From the NCBI GenBank assembly GCA_937902995.1, contig CALEKY010000109.1:11037-75036 (forward strand): DNA of 64,000 nt. The letters run 5' to 3'. Of the stretch, positions 1 to 8,521 are shown in pieces (positions within the stretch are counted from its first letter, which is position 1; every line of letters begins with the position of its first letter). The notes beneath the pieces were generated by a model that worked only from the letters and a program-made list of their open reading frames with translations, was not told where the DNA came from and did no database searches. Made by a program: the position numbers and the translations under genes. The stretch is from an uncultured Sinobacteraceae bacterium. GTDB lineage: Bacteria > Pseudomonadota > Gammaproteobacteria > Steroidobacterales > Steroidobacteraceae.

Positions 1-2
1 AC

Positions 3-719
3 TCGACCTGGATCGACGAGATCATCGGAACGGCGCACGGCGTGACGATCGCGGTGACGCCGCTGATCGTCGTCTTCCTGATCTTCCAGGTGTTCCTGCT
101 CAGATTGCCGCTGCGCCAGGTTGCGGACATTTTGAAAGGAACGGCGATCGCGGCGGTCGGGCTGTTCTTGTTTCTCGTGGGCGTGGCGATCGCGTTCCTG
201 CCGTTTGGTCGTGCGATCGGTGCGGCGCTCGGTTCGATGCAAAACGTGTGGATGGCGGTCGTCATCGCCGCGCTGCTCGGGTTCGTGACTGCATGGGGCG
301 AGCCGGCCGTGCGAATCCTCGCGAATCAAGTCGAGGAAGCCTCGAACGGCTCGATTCGCAAAGCGCCGGTGCTGTACACGATCTGCATCGGGGTTGCGAT
401 CTGGGTGGGTATCGGCATGTTGAGGATCAGTGAATCGATACCGCTGCTTTATCTGCTGGTACCGGGCTATGGGCTCGTGATCGTATTGCTATGGCTCAGC
501 AGCAAGGAGTTCGTATCGATTGCGGTCGATGCGGGCGGTGTCGCAACGGGGCCGTTGGCGAATTCGTTGCTGTTGGCACTCGCGTTGGGCGCATCGTCTG
601 CGGTCGGCAACGGGGATCAGGTCGTAAACGGTTTCGGCCTGGTGGCGCTGATCGCATTGGCACCCGTGATGTCGCTGATGATGCTCGGGATGCTGATCAG
701 GTTGAAGACTCGAAAATAG
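3..719 (+). CDS. DUF1538 family integral membrane protein, 5' end cut by window
   Basis: The reading frame is open to the first base of the window, so the gene starts upstream; the GTG at 42 is merely the first in-frame start-like codon. About 235 residues are visible, with around seven strongly hydrophobic segments and a short cytoplasmic-type tail ending in RLKTRK. The pattern, including the GEPAVRILANQVEEAS stretch after the second hydrophobic hairpin, fits DUF1538, a bacterial membrane family of unknown transport role. The next gene, 10 bases on, is a P-II-like protein, and this pairing recurs in genomes. By analogy with AmtB-GlnK the soluble partner may gate the membrane protein (inference). 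The family call is fairly sure; the function is not known. Confidence 0.75.
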   Translation, partial: STWIDEIIGTAHGVTIAVTPLIVVFLIFQVFLLRLPLRQVADILKGTAIAAVGLFLFLVGVAIAFLPFGRAIGAALGSMQNVWMAVVIAALLGFVTAWGEPAVRILANQVEEASNGSIRKAPVLYTICIGVAIWVGIGMLRISESIPLLYLLVPGYGLVIVLLWLSSKEFVSIAVDAGGVATGPLANSLLLALALGASSAVGNGDQVVNGFGLVALIALAPVMSLMMLGMLIRLKTRK

Positions 720-729
720 GAGCTTTGCA

Positions 730-1059
730 ATGCTCAATCCACGTTTGGTCGTAAGTATCGTGCGCAAGGGGTGGGGCGACGCGGTCCTCGAAGCCACGAT
801 GAACGCGGGTGCGCATGGAGGCACGGTATTGTTCGGGCGCGGCACCGGGCGCAACGAACAGCAGCGAGTGTTCGGCATCAAGATCGAGCCGGAGAAAGAG
901 ATCGTTTTGACGGTCGTGCCGGCCGATATCGTGGACAAGATCGTTCAAGAGGTCGTGCGCGCAGCAGAGCTCACGGAACCGGGTCACGGGTTGTCCTTTG
1001 TTGTGCCGGTGGAGCAAGTGGCCGGCGTCGTGCACTTGGTGGAGGAGCCGCAACGCTGA
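730..1059 (+). CDS. P-II-like signalling protein
   Basis: A 109-residue protein with the ferredoxin-like layout of P-II proteins: an opening beta strand (RLVVSIVRKG), a helix, a glycine-rich turn (GGTVLFGRGTGR) and a final strand ending in a VPVEQVAGVVHL segment. The T-loop region is short and lacks the usual uridylylated tyrosine context, so this is more likely a P-II-like protein than GlnB/GlnK. AGGAG stands 7 bases before the ATG. It is co-transcribed with the DUF1538 gene and probably binds a nucleotide or small ligand to control that membrane protein. Regulation of nitrogen metabolism itself is not supported by any neighbour. Confidence 0.75.
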   Translation: MLNPRLVVSIVRKGWGDAVLEATMNAGAHGGTVLFGRGTGRNEQQRVFGIKIEPEKEIVLTVVPADIVDKIVQEVVRAAELTEPGHGLSFVVPVEQVAGVVHLVEEPQR

Positions 1060-1088
1060 TCTTCACGGGAAATCCTACGACCGGGCAT

Positions 1089-2009
1089 TCAGGGCTTTTG
1101 CGATCCGAACACTTTCTGCGTGCTCTCGCATATGGCGAGCACGCCCGGATGCTTGATCTTGCGTTCCATCGAAACGGCGTAGAACTCAGCGCGGACTTTG
1201 CGTGCCGGGCCAAGCACTTCGAGTCCTGATTCCTTGCGAAACTGATCGAGCAGCACATCGGGCACCGGTGCCACGCCCCTGCCTTCGCGCGCGAATTCGC
1301 GCAGCATCGCGTAGTCCTCGAACTCGCCGACGATGTGCGGCCGGACGTTGTTGCGATCGATCCATTGGTCCAACGCGCGACGGATCGCCGTGTCCGGTGT
1401 CGGAAGGAGTATCGGCGCTCCTTGCAGGGACTTTGGAAATCCGTCTCGGAGCCTGCGCGCGAGGGGACGTGCGCTCATCCACGACACGTCGCAGCTTCCC
1501 AAATGATGGTTGTGGGCGCCCAAGTGCAGGCTCGGCGTGACTGGCGAGTCGGATAGGATCACATCGACCTCGTGCACTTCCAGCGCATCGAGCAACTGCT
1601 CGAGCGTTCCTTCGCGACAGACGAGTCGTACCGTTCGTTCCAACGACAGTGCTGCCGTGACGAGGCGATGCGCGACCTCTTTCGGCACCACGTCGTCGAT
1701 ACCGACGACGAGCCGCAACGGCCTGCGGGTCGGGCGTTGCGCGAGCGCATTCAATAGATCGGTTCCCAATCCGAAAATCTCTTCCGCATAGCCGTAGACC
1801 AGTCGCCCGACGTCAGTAGGCGCAAGAGTGCGACCGGACTTCATCAGCAGTTTCTCGCCGATACGTTCTTCGAACGCGCGCAACTGTGTGCTCACGGTGG
1901 GCGCCGACAAGTGCAGTTCCTCGCAGGCCTTCGTGAGACTGCCGGTGCGCACGACGGTCCAGAAGTAGAGCAAATGCTGATAGTTGAGGCGCGGCAGCGG
2001 AGTTTTCAT
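1089..2009 (-). CDS. nhaR: LysR-family transcriptional regulator, NhaR type
   Basis: The 306-residue protein begins with a winged helix-turn-helix (about residues 5-65: NYQHLLYFWTVVRTGSLTKA, then a helix with LSAPTVSTQLRAFEERIG), followed by a LysR substrate-binding domain. The wording of the N-terminus and the SDSPVTPSLHLGAHNHHLG segment match NhaR, which in E. coli activates the Na+/H+ antiporter gene nhaA. No nhaA is in the window. The gene is convergent with the DUF1538/P-II pair, which makes an ion-transport role for that pair conceivable (inference). The ATG at 2009 is preferred over the upstream in-frame ATG at 2036 because it gives the usual MxxPLPRLNYQHL start. Confidence 0.85.
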   Translation of the reverse strand: MKTPLPRLNYQHLLYFWTVVRTGSLTKACEELHLSAPTVSTQLRAFEERIGEKLLMKSGRTLAPTDVGRLVYGYAEEIFGLGTDLLNALAQRPTRRPLRLVVGIDDVVPKEVAHRLVTAALSLERTVRLVCREGTLEQLLDALEVHEVDVILSDSPVTPSLHLGAHNHHLGSCDVSWMSARPLARRLRDGFPKSLQGAPILLPTPDTAIRRALDQWIDRNNVRPHIVGEFEDYAMLREFAREGRGVAPVPDVLLDQFRKESGLEVLGPARKVRAEFYAVSMERKIKHPGVLAICESTQKVFGSQKP

Positions 2010-2160
2010 ATTTCGAGATCCTCTAAGTATTCGCAAGATTATTTCTAATGGATCTAAATGTTAACGCGGGTTACAAATCTTCCGTGCCAGGGTGCGCATC
2101 TCTCTCCCGCGAAATCGGCTCGGCGCACCCGAAACGCCGCAACTCGAAGGAGTACGTTCC

Positions 2161-2562
2161 ATGCAAGGCAGAATCGTATTGAGCAAGCAGGATTTTCATC
2201 GATTGCGCAGCTTGCTCATCGCGCAGCGGTTTGCGTCGAATCAGGACGAGCAACTCGCTCTCTGGTCGAAGCTCGATCGTGCGAGCCTCGTCGAGCCCGA
2301 GGCATTGCCGAGAGATGTGGTCGGAATCGACGCGACCGTCGCCGTGACGGATATCGATCCCGGCTCGCGCAATCAGTACACGCTCGTGCTGCCGCCGCGT
2401 GCCGACGTTTCCGCAGGTTGCGTCTCCGTACTTGCGCCGATCGGCATTGCCTTGCTCGGTCACCGGGTCGGCGATGTCGTGGAATGGGAAATGCCGGGCG
2501 GCTGGCGAAGGCTGCGCATCGAAGGCGTGAGTCAGGGCGAGGGTCCGCGTCTTGCGGCCTGA
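2161..2562 (+). CDS. GreA/GreB-fold protein, Rnk-like (nucleoside diphosphate kinase regulator)
   Basis: 133 residues. A short N-terminal helical part (KQDFHRLRSLL) is followed by the beta-rich C-terminal domain shared by GreA/GreB and Rnk, recognisable by SVLAPIGIALLGHRVGDVVEWEMPGG near residues 95-120. Rnk binds RNA polymerase and affects nucleoside diphosphate kinase levels; it lacks the long coiled coil that makes Gre factors cleave transcripts, and this protein lacks it too. GAAGGAG lies just upstream of the ATG at 2161, which is why this start is chosen over the in-frame ATG at 2092. A universal stress protein gene follows after about 30 bases, so a stress operon is likely. Confidence 0.75.
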   Translation: MQGRIVLSKQDFHRLRSLLIAQRFASNQDEQLALWSKLDRASLVEPEALPRDVVGIDATVAVTDIDPGSRNQYTLVLPPRADVSAGCVSVLAPIGIALLGHRVGDVVEWEMPGGWRRLRIEGVSQGEGPRLAA

Positions 2563-2595
2563 GTCATGGAGATTGCGCTCGAAGGAAGAGGTGTA

Positions 2596-3504
2596 ATGAC
2601 TCGAGGTAGAAACAGCGAGAGCAGGAGAGTCGTCCTTTGCGCAAGCGACTTGACGGCACGGTCGGACGGCGCTGTTCGGCGTGCGGCCGCGCTTGCGGAT
2701 CAGATCGATGCGCGCGCAGTGTTCGTGCACGCTGTCGACGCCTCGCAACCCGACGAGGTGATCCGGATGCAGGTGAATCGTGCGCATGTGCAGCTGCGCA
2801 GCGATGCCGAGCGTGCGATGTGCTCCGCTGCTCCGGGTTTCGAGACCGAGGTACGGCTCGGCAAACCGTTACAGGCCATCGCTGAGGCAGCGCGGGAATG
2901 GCAGCCGCAGTTCATCGTCATCGCCGCGCCTCGACGGCGCGCATTCGACGCTTTGATCGGCACAGCGGCGGAACGCTTGATTCGCTCCGCTCACTGCCCC
3001 GTTCTGGCGGTTCGCGGATCGCTCGACGGTTCGTACAAGCGAGTGGTCATTGCAACCGACTTGGGGGCGAGTTTCGAGTCGATCGCGCGTACGGCCGCGG
3101 ACATGGGCGTCTTGTCGAGCGCAGACACATGGATCGTTCATGCATTCGATCATTTGTATCACGGAGTTACGGCGGCCAACGAGCGCGAAAGGACGGCGAT
3201 CGTTGCGTACGAGCGGCGCCTGCGGGATGGCATAACCGTTGAGATTGCCCGTGAGCTCGAGGAAATCGGTGTGTCGCTCGCACGAGTGAGGATCTCTGTA
3301 TTGCCCGCACAGCCGATCGAGGCCATCGAGTCCGTGACTCAGTACGTCAAACCCGATCTGGTCGTGATCGGGGCGAACCCCTCGCTCATGTTGAGACGCC
3401 TGATCGCCGGCAGCGTCGCGCACGAAGTGTTCAGAAGAGCGGACTGCGACATTCTGGCCGTCCCGCCTTCGGCAGCCCGAAAGGGTTGGCTGCGAGCGGC
3501 TTAG
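2596..3504 (+). CDS. Tandem universal stress protein (two Usp domains)
   Basis: 302 residues with two consecutive Usp folds, about residues 10-140 and 145-295. Each opens with a beta strand (RVVLCASDLTARSDGAVRRA; KRVVIATDLGASFESIARTA) and closes with a hydrophobic strand after the nucleotide-binding loop (HCPVLAVRG; DCDILAVPP). The second loop (VIGANPSLMLRRLIAGSVA) keeps more of the ATP-binding glycine/serine pattern than the first. Tandem Usp proteins act in the cytoplasm in resistance to starvation, oxidants or membrane stress. The ATG at 2596 follows GGAAGAGG at a good distance; an ATG at 2566 is also in frame. It is probably co-transcribed with the Rnk-like gene. Confidence 0.85.
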   Translation: MTRGRNSESRRVVLCASDLTARSDGAVRRAAALADQIDARAVFVHAVDASQPDEVIRMQVNRAHVQLRSDAERAMCSAAPGFETEVRLGKPLQAIAEAAREWQPQFIVIAAPRRRAFDALIGTAAERLIRSAHCPVLAVRGSLDGSYKRVVIATDLGASFESIARTAADMGVLSSADTWIVHAFDHLYHGVTAANERERTAIVAYERRLRDGITVEIARELEEIGVSLARVRISVLPAQPIEAIESVTQYVKPDLVVIGANPSLMLRRLIAGSVAHEVFRRADCDILAVPPSAARKGWLRAA

Positions 3505-3809
3505 TACGGCTGTGAGAGCACAGAAAAGATGTCGAGATGGCAGCGCTTCTGTTCCTCGCTTGCGCACGATCTTGTCGAAGCCGATCTGTTCGGCAGCCAT
3601 GCTGAGCGCTGGGGCGGGCAACGGGAGACCAGATGCGAACACGATCGCGTCGCTTGCGCACCGTTGAGACCCTTTGGAACCGCGTCAACCGACCAGCGGG
3701 GATGGGCGGCGCCGCGATAGATGTCTACACTAGATGCAGGCTGCGCGACGCGCGATTGAAGACGCTCGCTCGAATGCGTGACATCGCGCTCGATGGCGCG
3801 AAAGCGGCA
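3505..3809. other. Convergent intergenic space, no gene seen
   Basis: About 300 bases between the 3' ends of the stress protein gene and the double TetR gene. The short ORFs here have no ribosome binding site and no recognisable protein. No strong hairpin with a T-run was found. Confidence 0.5.
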
Positions 3810-5036
3810 TTACTTCGTCAGCAAGCCTTCGAACAGCGGTCGTGCATAGATCGCAGCGCCGTTCTCCGTCGTCACGCCAGGCGCCCAGAAATGCAGCTCG
3901 GCCGAAGCGTTGATCATTGCGGTGATCATTTGCGCAGAGATCGAAGCATTCACCGGCCGCAACGAGCCGTCGGCGATTCCGTCGCTGCACACGAGCGAGA
4001 AACGTCCGGACACCCGCTCGAACTCCTTGATCAGCTCCTTGTGAATATTCTCGGGTACCGAGGTCAGGGCTGACGTGCGAAGGAGCGGTGCGCTTCCTTC
4101 GAGCTGGTAGTACAACAACGCGGCGCATACGGCGGCGAGATTGTCGTAGCCGGTTTTGGTGGCAGCCGCAGCTTCGCGCTGGGCATGGCGCATGATTTCC
4201 AGTGTACGGGCAAAACAAGCCTCGACGAGGTCGTCTTTCGCTTCGTTGTGGTGATAAAAGGCGCCCTTCGTTACGTTGAGGCGCTCGGAAATCTTTTTCA
4301 CCGACGCGCCGAGATAGCCTTGTTCGTTGATGAGCACCGTGGCTGCGCGCAGGAACGTTTCCCGTGCTTCGTTGGACCCGTTGGAGGCGGCAGTCGCGTG
4401 CAACGGCAATGTCACAGGGTTCCATTGGCCGCGATTGCGCGCCAAGCCGTTCTCGAGAATATCGATGACATGATCGGCAAGACGCCCGTAGTCATCGGAG
4501 TCGTAGTGGTTGATCCACACGACCGACCAGAACAATTGAGAAAGCAGCAGGTGGGTTCGCGCATTTTGCTCGACGCGCTCGAGCTTGCTGAAGTCGCGCG
4601 ATCTCATGAGCAGGCTGCGAACACGACGGAACATAGCTTCGTAGGCCTTGCCTACGCCCGGGTCGTGTAGTGCGCGCACATCGTTGAAGACGGCCATCTG
4701 CTCAGCCTCGCCGATCGCGATGCGGCGCCGATGCTCGAAGAATCCCCGTACGAACAGCTCGAACGACTGCCGCGCGGTCTTACCTTGCTCCGCGTGCTCC
4801 AACAGGGACTCGTAAACCTGAATCGAGCGGTGGAAACACGATGCCGCCAGCTCCTCCTTGCTGCGGAAGTAGTACATCACCGCAGTCGGAACGAGGTCGA
4901 GCCGAGACGCGACATTGGCCAGCGTCATGCCTTTGACGCCGCGCTGATTCAACACCTCGACAGCCGCCTGCAGGATCATGTCCTTGCGCTTGTGGAATTT
5001 TTTCGTCGGCGCAGGGCGCGCTGCTCGGGTAGCCAT
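3810..5036 (-). CDS. Transcriptional regulator with two TetR-type DNA-binding domains
   Basis: 408 residues, about twice the usual TetR length. The first half has a TetR_N helix-turn-helix (KDMILQAAVEVLNQRG through LVPTAVMYYFRSKEEL) and a helical ligand domain. The second half has another complete one (ARETFLRAATVLINEQGYLG through LNVTKGAFYHHNEAKDDL) with its own helical domain. Such double-TetR chains occur beside lipid and aromatic catabolism genes, but what each half binds is unknown. The gene is divergent from the SDR/acetoacetyl-CoA synthetase operon across 434 bases, so it probably controls that operon and itself. The ATG at 5036 is chosen because the TetR domain starts directly after it; an ATG at 5069 would add 11 residues. 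Confidence 0.8.
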   Translation of the reverse strand: MATRAARPAPTKKFHKRKDMILQAAVEVLNQRGVKGMTLANVASRLDLVPTAVMYYFRSKEELAASCFHRSIQVYESLLEHAEQGKTARQSFELFVRGFFEHRRRIAIGEAEQMAVFNDVRALHDPGVGKAYEAMFRRVRSLLMRSRDFSKLERVEQNARTHLLLSQLFWSVVWINHYDSDDYGRLADHVIDILENGLARNRGQWNPVTLPLHATAASNGSNEARETFLRAATVLINEQGYLGASVKKISERLNVTKGAFYHHNEAKDDLVEACFARTLEIMRHAQREAAAATKTGYDNLAAVCAALLYYQLEGSAPLLRTSALTSVPENIHKELIKEFERVSGRFSLVCSDGIADGSLRPVNASISAQMITAMINASAELHFWAPGVTTENGAAIYARPLFEGLLTK

Positions 5037-5470
5037 TCTTGTTTCTTTTGCATCTTTCCCAGTTTCCATACCGTACCCTAGAAATACAGCCGAAGGCGAG
5101 ATTCCGTCATGCGACGACCGATGCGCGCAACGAAGACGGCGGAAGGGGCGTGTCGAGGCGCTCCGGCAGGAGCCTAGCAAGACCAGACCGGGCATTCAAA
5201 TTCGATGAATTTCGGACGACTCGCTGGCATGGATAGGGCAGGAGCCTGCCGAGAAACGAAGTCAAACAGCTGACCGGAGCAGGCTACTCGGATATTCATG
5301 CTTGCTCGAAGGTTCACCGAAAGGCATACCCAACATTCATAATCTTCGGTCGACCGATTGACCAAATCGCGTTGCGCAGACACCATGCGCGCGGCGAGCG
5401 CGACCCGTCCGAGTAATTTCGAGCGGTCGTGCGAGATGTCGGAATCCATTCATATTCATAAGCGAGAGGT
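5037..5470. promoter_or_regulatory. Divergent control region between double TetR and SDR genes
   Basis: 434 bases without a credible gene between two outward-facing genes. It holds CCATACCGTA at 5066-5075, a 10-mer found again before the second TonB receptor gene (33838-33847). It also holds the palindrome CGGTCGACCG at 5347-5356, running into GATTG. Promoter boxes cannot be fixed with confidence. Confidence 0.4.
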
Positions 5471-6286
5471 ATGACGATGGCGGGACGGCTCGAGGGGAAG
5501 GTTGCGATCATCACCGGCGCGACGAGCGGTATCGGCGAGGCGACGGCACGTTGTTTCGCAGCCGAAGGTGCCAAGCTGGTGATTGCAGGCCGCACTCAGG
5601 ACAAGGGTGAGGCGTTGGCGCGCGAGCTCGGGGAGGGGGTCGTCTTTCAGTACGCGGACGTGCGCCGCGAGTCAGATATTGCGGCGCTCGTCGATGCCGC
5701 GGTGTCTCGATTCGGGAAGCTGGACTGCCTTTTCAACAATGCCGGCGCATCGATTCCCGGGACGCTCGAGACAGTGACCGAGCAGGAGCTTGCGGAAGGG
5801 TTTCAACTATTGATCGGCAGCGTGGTGTTCGGGGTCAAGCACGCCGCGCGCGTCATGAAAGACAACGGCGGCGGTTGCATCATCAACAACGCGAGCGTTG
5901 CCGGGCATCGATTCGGGCAGGGCGGAATTTTCTATTCGACCGCAAAGGCTGCGGTGGCCCATTACACTCGCCTCGCCGGCGTGGAGTTGGGTCCGTACGG
6001 AATTCGGGTCAACGCGATTTCTCCCGGCGCAATCGCTACGCCGATCTTCTATGGCGGCTCGGACCGAGCCAATACGCTGTCTGCGGAGGAGAACGAGCGA
6101 AAGCTTGCTAAGCTCGAGCGCAATCTCGCACGCGCCACTCCGCTGCCGCGATCGGGGATGCCGATGGATATCGCGTACGCTGCGCTCTATCTCGCGAGCG
6201 ACGAAGGCAGCTTTGTGAACGCCCACGACCTCGTCGTGGACGGCGGGCGTATCTGGCAGTTTTACGAACGCCCCCAGGAAGCCTGA
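5471..6286 (+). CDS. Short-chain dehydrogenase/reductase
   Basis: A classical SDR of 271 residues. The NAD(P)-binding TGATSGIG lies at residues 16-23, NNAG near 93, the catalytic serine near 141, and Tyr155-x3-Lys159 in the sequence FYSTAK. An Asp before the diphosphate-binding helix is absent; AGRTQDKGEAL follows the second strand, so NADP could be favoured, but this is not decisive. It should oxidise or reduce an alcohol/ketone in the cytoplasm. It stands first in an operon with an acetoacetyl-CoA synthetase and a 3-hydroxyacyl-CoA dehydrogenase, so a hydroxy-acid or secondary-alcohol substrate is plausible. GAGAGG lies closer to ideal spacing for the second ATG (5477) than for 5471; both give nearly the same protein. 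Confidence 0.85.
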   Translation: MTMAGRLEGKVAIITGATSGIGEATARCFAAEGAKLVIAGRTQDKGEALARELGEGVVFQYADVRRESDIAALVDAAVSRFGKLDCLFNNAGASIPGTLETVTEQELAEGFQLLIGSVVFGVKHAARVMKDNGGGCIINNASVAGHRFGQGGIFYSTAKAAVAHYTRLAGVELGPYGIRVNAISPGAIATPIFYGGSDRANTLSAEENERKLAKLERNLARATPLPRSGMPMDIAYAALYLASDEGSFVNAHDLVVDGGRIWQFYERPQEA

Positions 6287-6424
6287 TTCTGGGGTAAAAC
6301 TAAGGACTTGAATGTGCGGCTGCGCGTGGACCCTCCACGCGCGAGCTGCCGCGTTTCGTGTCGGTCTTTTACGTTCCGGAGCGGGCCGGCGCGGCATTCG
6401 AATCCGAATCAGGGGCTGATTACC

Positions 6425-8521
6425 GTGACACAAGCGAACGCAACCACGCCGGTCGCCGAACCCATTTGGCGTCCATCGCCCGAGCGCATCCAGCGCGCCG
6501 GGATCACCAAGTACACGCGCTGGCTGGAAGAACGCAAGGGCCTCAAGTTTTCGAATTACGAATCGTTGTGGGAGTGGTCCGTCTCCGAGATCGAGGCGTT
6601 CTGGAGCAGCATCTGGGAGTACGGCGAGGTGATCTCGCATGCGCCGTACGAGCGAGTGCTCGACGAGCGGCGCATGCCCGGCGCGAGATGGTTCGAAGGC
6701 GCGCGGCTCAATTACGCCGAGCATTCGTTGCGGCATGCGGCGACCCGCAGCCAAGAGCCGGCCATCATTTTCCAGTCCGAGTTGTGCGATCGCCGCGAAG
6801 TTTCCTGGGCAGAGCTCCAGCGCGATGTTGGCAGTCTTGCCGCCACGCTGCGTAAGCTGGGTCTCGAGAAAGGCGATCGCGCGGTTGCATACTTGCCGAA
6901 CATCCCCGAGACCGTCGTCGCGCTGCTGGCGACGACGAGCATCGGCGCCATCTGGTCGAGCGCTTCGCCCGATATGGGCTCGGCAGGATTTCTCGATCGA
7001 ATGCGTCAGATCTCGCCGAAGGTGCTGTTCGCAGTGGATGGGTATCGCTACGGCGGAAAGGATTTCGATCGGCGCGAGGTGTTGGCGGAAATCCTTCGGG
7101 AGCTGCCCTCGGTCGAAGCGGTCATCTTCCTGCCGTACCTCGATCCATCTCTATCGGCCAATGCGCTGAAAGTGCGAGAAGGCGTGTCCGTCACTTTGTA
7201 TGCCGATGCAATTCGCGAACCCGCGCCGATCGTCTTCGAAGCGGTGCCTTTCGATCATCCGCTCTGGATCGTGTACTCGTCCGGTACGACCGGCATGCCG
7301 AAGCCGATCATTCAATCCCACGGCGGCATCGTGCTGCAAACGCTGAAATTCGGTCTGTTGCACGCCGACGTCGATCCATCGGATCGGCTGTTCTGGTTCA
7401 CCTCGACGAGCTGGATCATGTGGAACTTCGTCGTGGGCTGCTTGCAGGTGGGGGCGACGATTCTGCTGTTCGACGGCAATCCCGGTTATCCCGATGTGAG
7501 AACGCTCTGGCGGTTCGCCGAGCGTGAGCGCGCAACGTTCTTCGGCACGAGCCCTGCGTTCATTTCGTTGTGCATGAAGGCGGAAATTCGCCCGAAGCAG
7601 GAGTTCGATCTCAGCGCATTGCGAACGGTGGGCTCCACCGGATCGCCGCTCAGTGCCGACGGCTATCGCTGGATCTACGAGAACGTTCACTCGGACGTCA
7701 TGCTGGCGGTCATTTCCGGCGGCACGGATTTCTGCGGATGTTTCTTGAGCGCCTGTCCGATCCTGCCGATCTACGCCGGCGAGATGACGTGCCGCGAGCT
7801 GGGCATGGCGGTGTATTCGTACGACGAGGCCGGCAAGCCGCTCATGAACGAAGTGGGCGAGCTCGTGATGACACAGCCGATTCCTTCGATGCCGATCGGC
7901 TTCTGGGGTGATGAGGACGGCAGCCGCTATCACGAAAGCTATTTCGATACGTATCCCGGCGTTTGGCGTCACGGCGACTGGTTGCAGCTCATTCCGCGGC
8001 CGGAGTCGGTCACCGGTGTGATCTACGGGCGTTCGGACGCCACCATCAACCGGCACGGCATCCGCATGGGGACGAGCGAGATTTATCGAGTCGTGGAAGC
8101 GTTTCCGGAAGTTCTCGATTCGCTCGTCGTCGATCTCGAATACCTGGGCAGGCCTTCGTACATGGCCTTGTTCGTGGTGCTGCGCGACGGCTCGTACGTC
8201 AAGGATCCGGAACGTGCCGGACGCGCCGCGCGGCTGCGGCAGGCGACGCCGGAAGACACGTGCGTGCCGTCCGAGCTGCGTCAGCGGATCATTCAAGCGA
8301 TTCGTACTCAGCTCTCGGCGCGTCATGCGCCCGATGAGATCTTCGCCATCCCGCAAGTGCCGCGCACGTTGTCCGGCAAGAAGCTCGAAGTGCCGGTGCG
8401 AAAGATTTTGTTGGGCCGATCTCCTGAGAAGGCGGTCAACCGTTCGTCCATGGCGAATCCGGATGCGATCGATTGGTTCATCGCGTTCGCTCGCGGTCAG
8501 GAGTCGGCAGGTTCTAACTGA
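6425..8521 (+). CDS. aacS: Acetoacetyl-CoA synthetase (acetoacetate-CoA ligase)
   Basis: 698 residues, a member of the adenylate-forming family with the long N-terminal domain typical of AacS (IQRAGITKYTRWLEERKGLKF, then WEWSVSEIEAFW). The phosphate-binding loop IVYSSGTTGMPKPI is near residue 283, and the C-terminal motif YGRSDATINRHGIRMGTSEIY and the ending SGKKLEVPVRKIL match AacS. The enzyme activates acetoacetate with ATP and CoA, feeding thiolase. The GTG at 6425 with AGGGG upstream gives the normal N-terminus; translation from the TTG at 6308 would add an implausible arginine-rich leader. It overlaps the next gene through ATGA. Confidence 0.88.
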   Translation: MTQANATTPVAEPIWRPSPERIQRAGITKYTRWLEERKGLKFSNYESLWEWSVSEIEAFWSSIWEYGEVISHAPYERVLDERRMPGARWFEGARLNYAEHSLRHAATRSQEPAIIFQSELCDRREVSWAELQRDVGSLAATLRKLGLEKGDRAVAYLPNIPETVVALLATTSIGAIWSSASPDMGSAGFLDRMRQISPKVLFAVDGYRYGGKDFDRREVLAEILRELPSVEAVIFLPYLDPSLSANALKVREGVSVTLYADAIREPAPIVFEAVPFDHPLWIVYSSGTTGMPKPIIQSHGGIVLQTLKFGLLHADVDPSDRLFWFTSTSWIMWNFVVGCLQVGATILLFDGNPGYPDVRTLWRFAERERATFFGTSPAFISLCMKAEIRPKQEFDLSALRTVGSTGSPLSADGYRWIYENVHSDVMLAVISGGTDFCGCFLSACPILPIYAGEMTCRELGMAVYSYDEAGKPLMNEVGELVMTQPIPSMPIGFWGDEDGSRYHESYFDTYPGVWRHGDWLQLIPRPESVTGVIYGRSDATINRHGIRMGTSEIYRVVEAFPEVLDSLVVDLEYLGRPSYMALFVVLRDGSYVKDPERAGRAARLRQATPEDTCVPSELRQRIIQAIRTQLSARHAPDEIFAIPQVPRTLSGKKLEVPVRKILLGRSPEKAVNRSSMANPDAIDWFIAFARGQESAGSN

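Noticed and set aside
5347..5360. Sixth copy of the CAATC-N4-GATTG operator before the SDR gene
   Set aside because: CGGTCGACCGATTG has two mismatches in the left arm and is better explained as a CGGTCGACCG palindrome; too weak to include.
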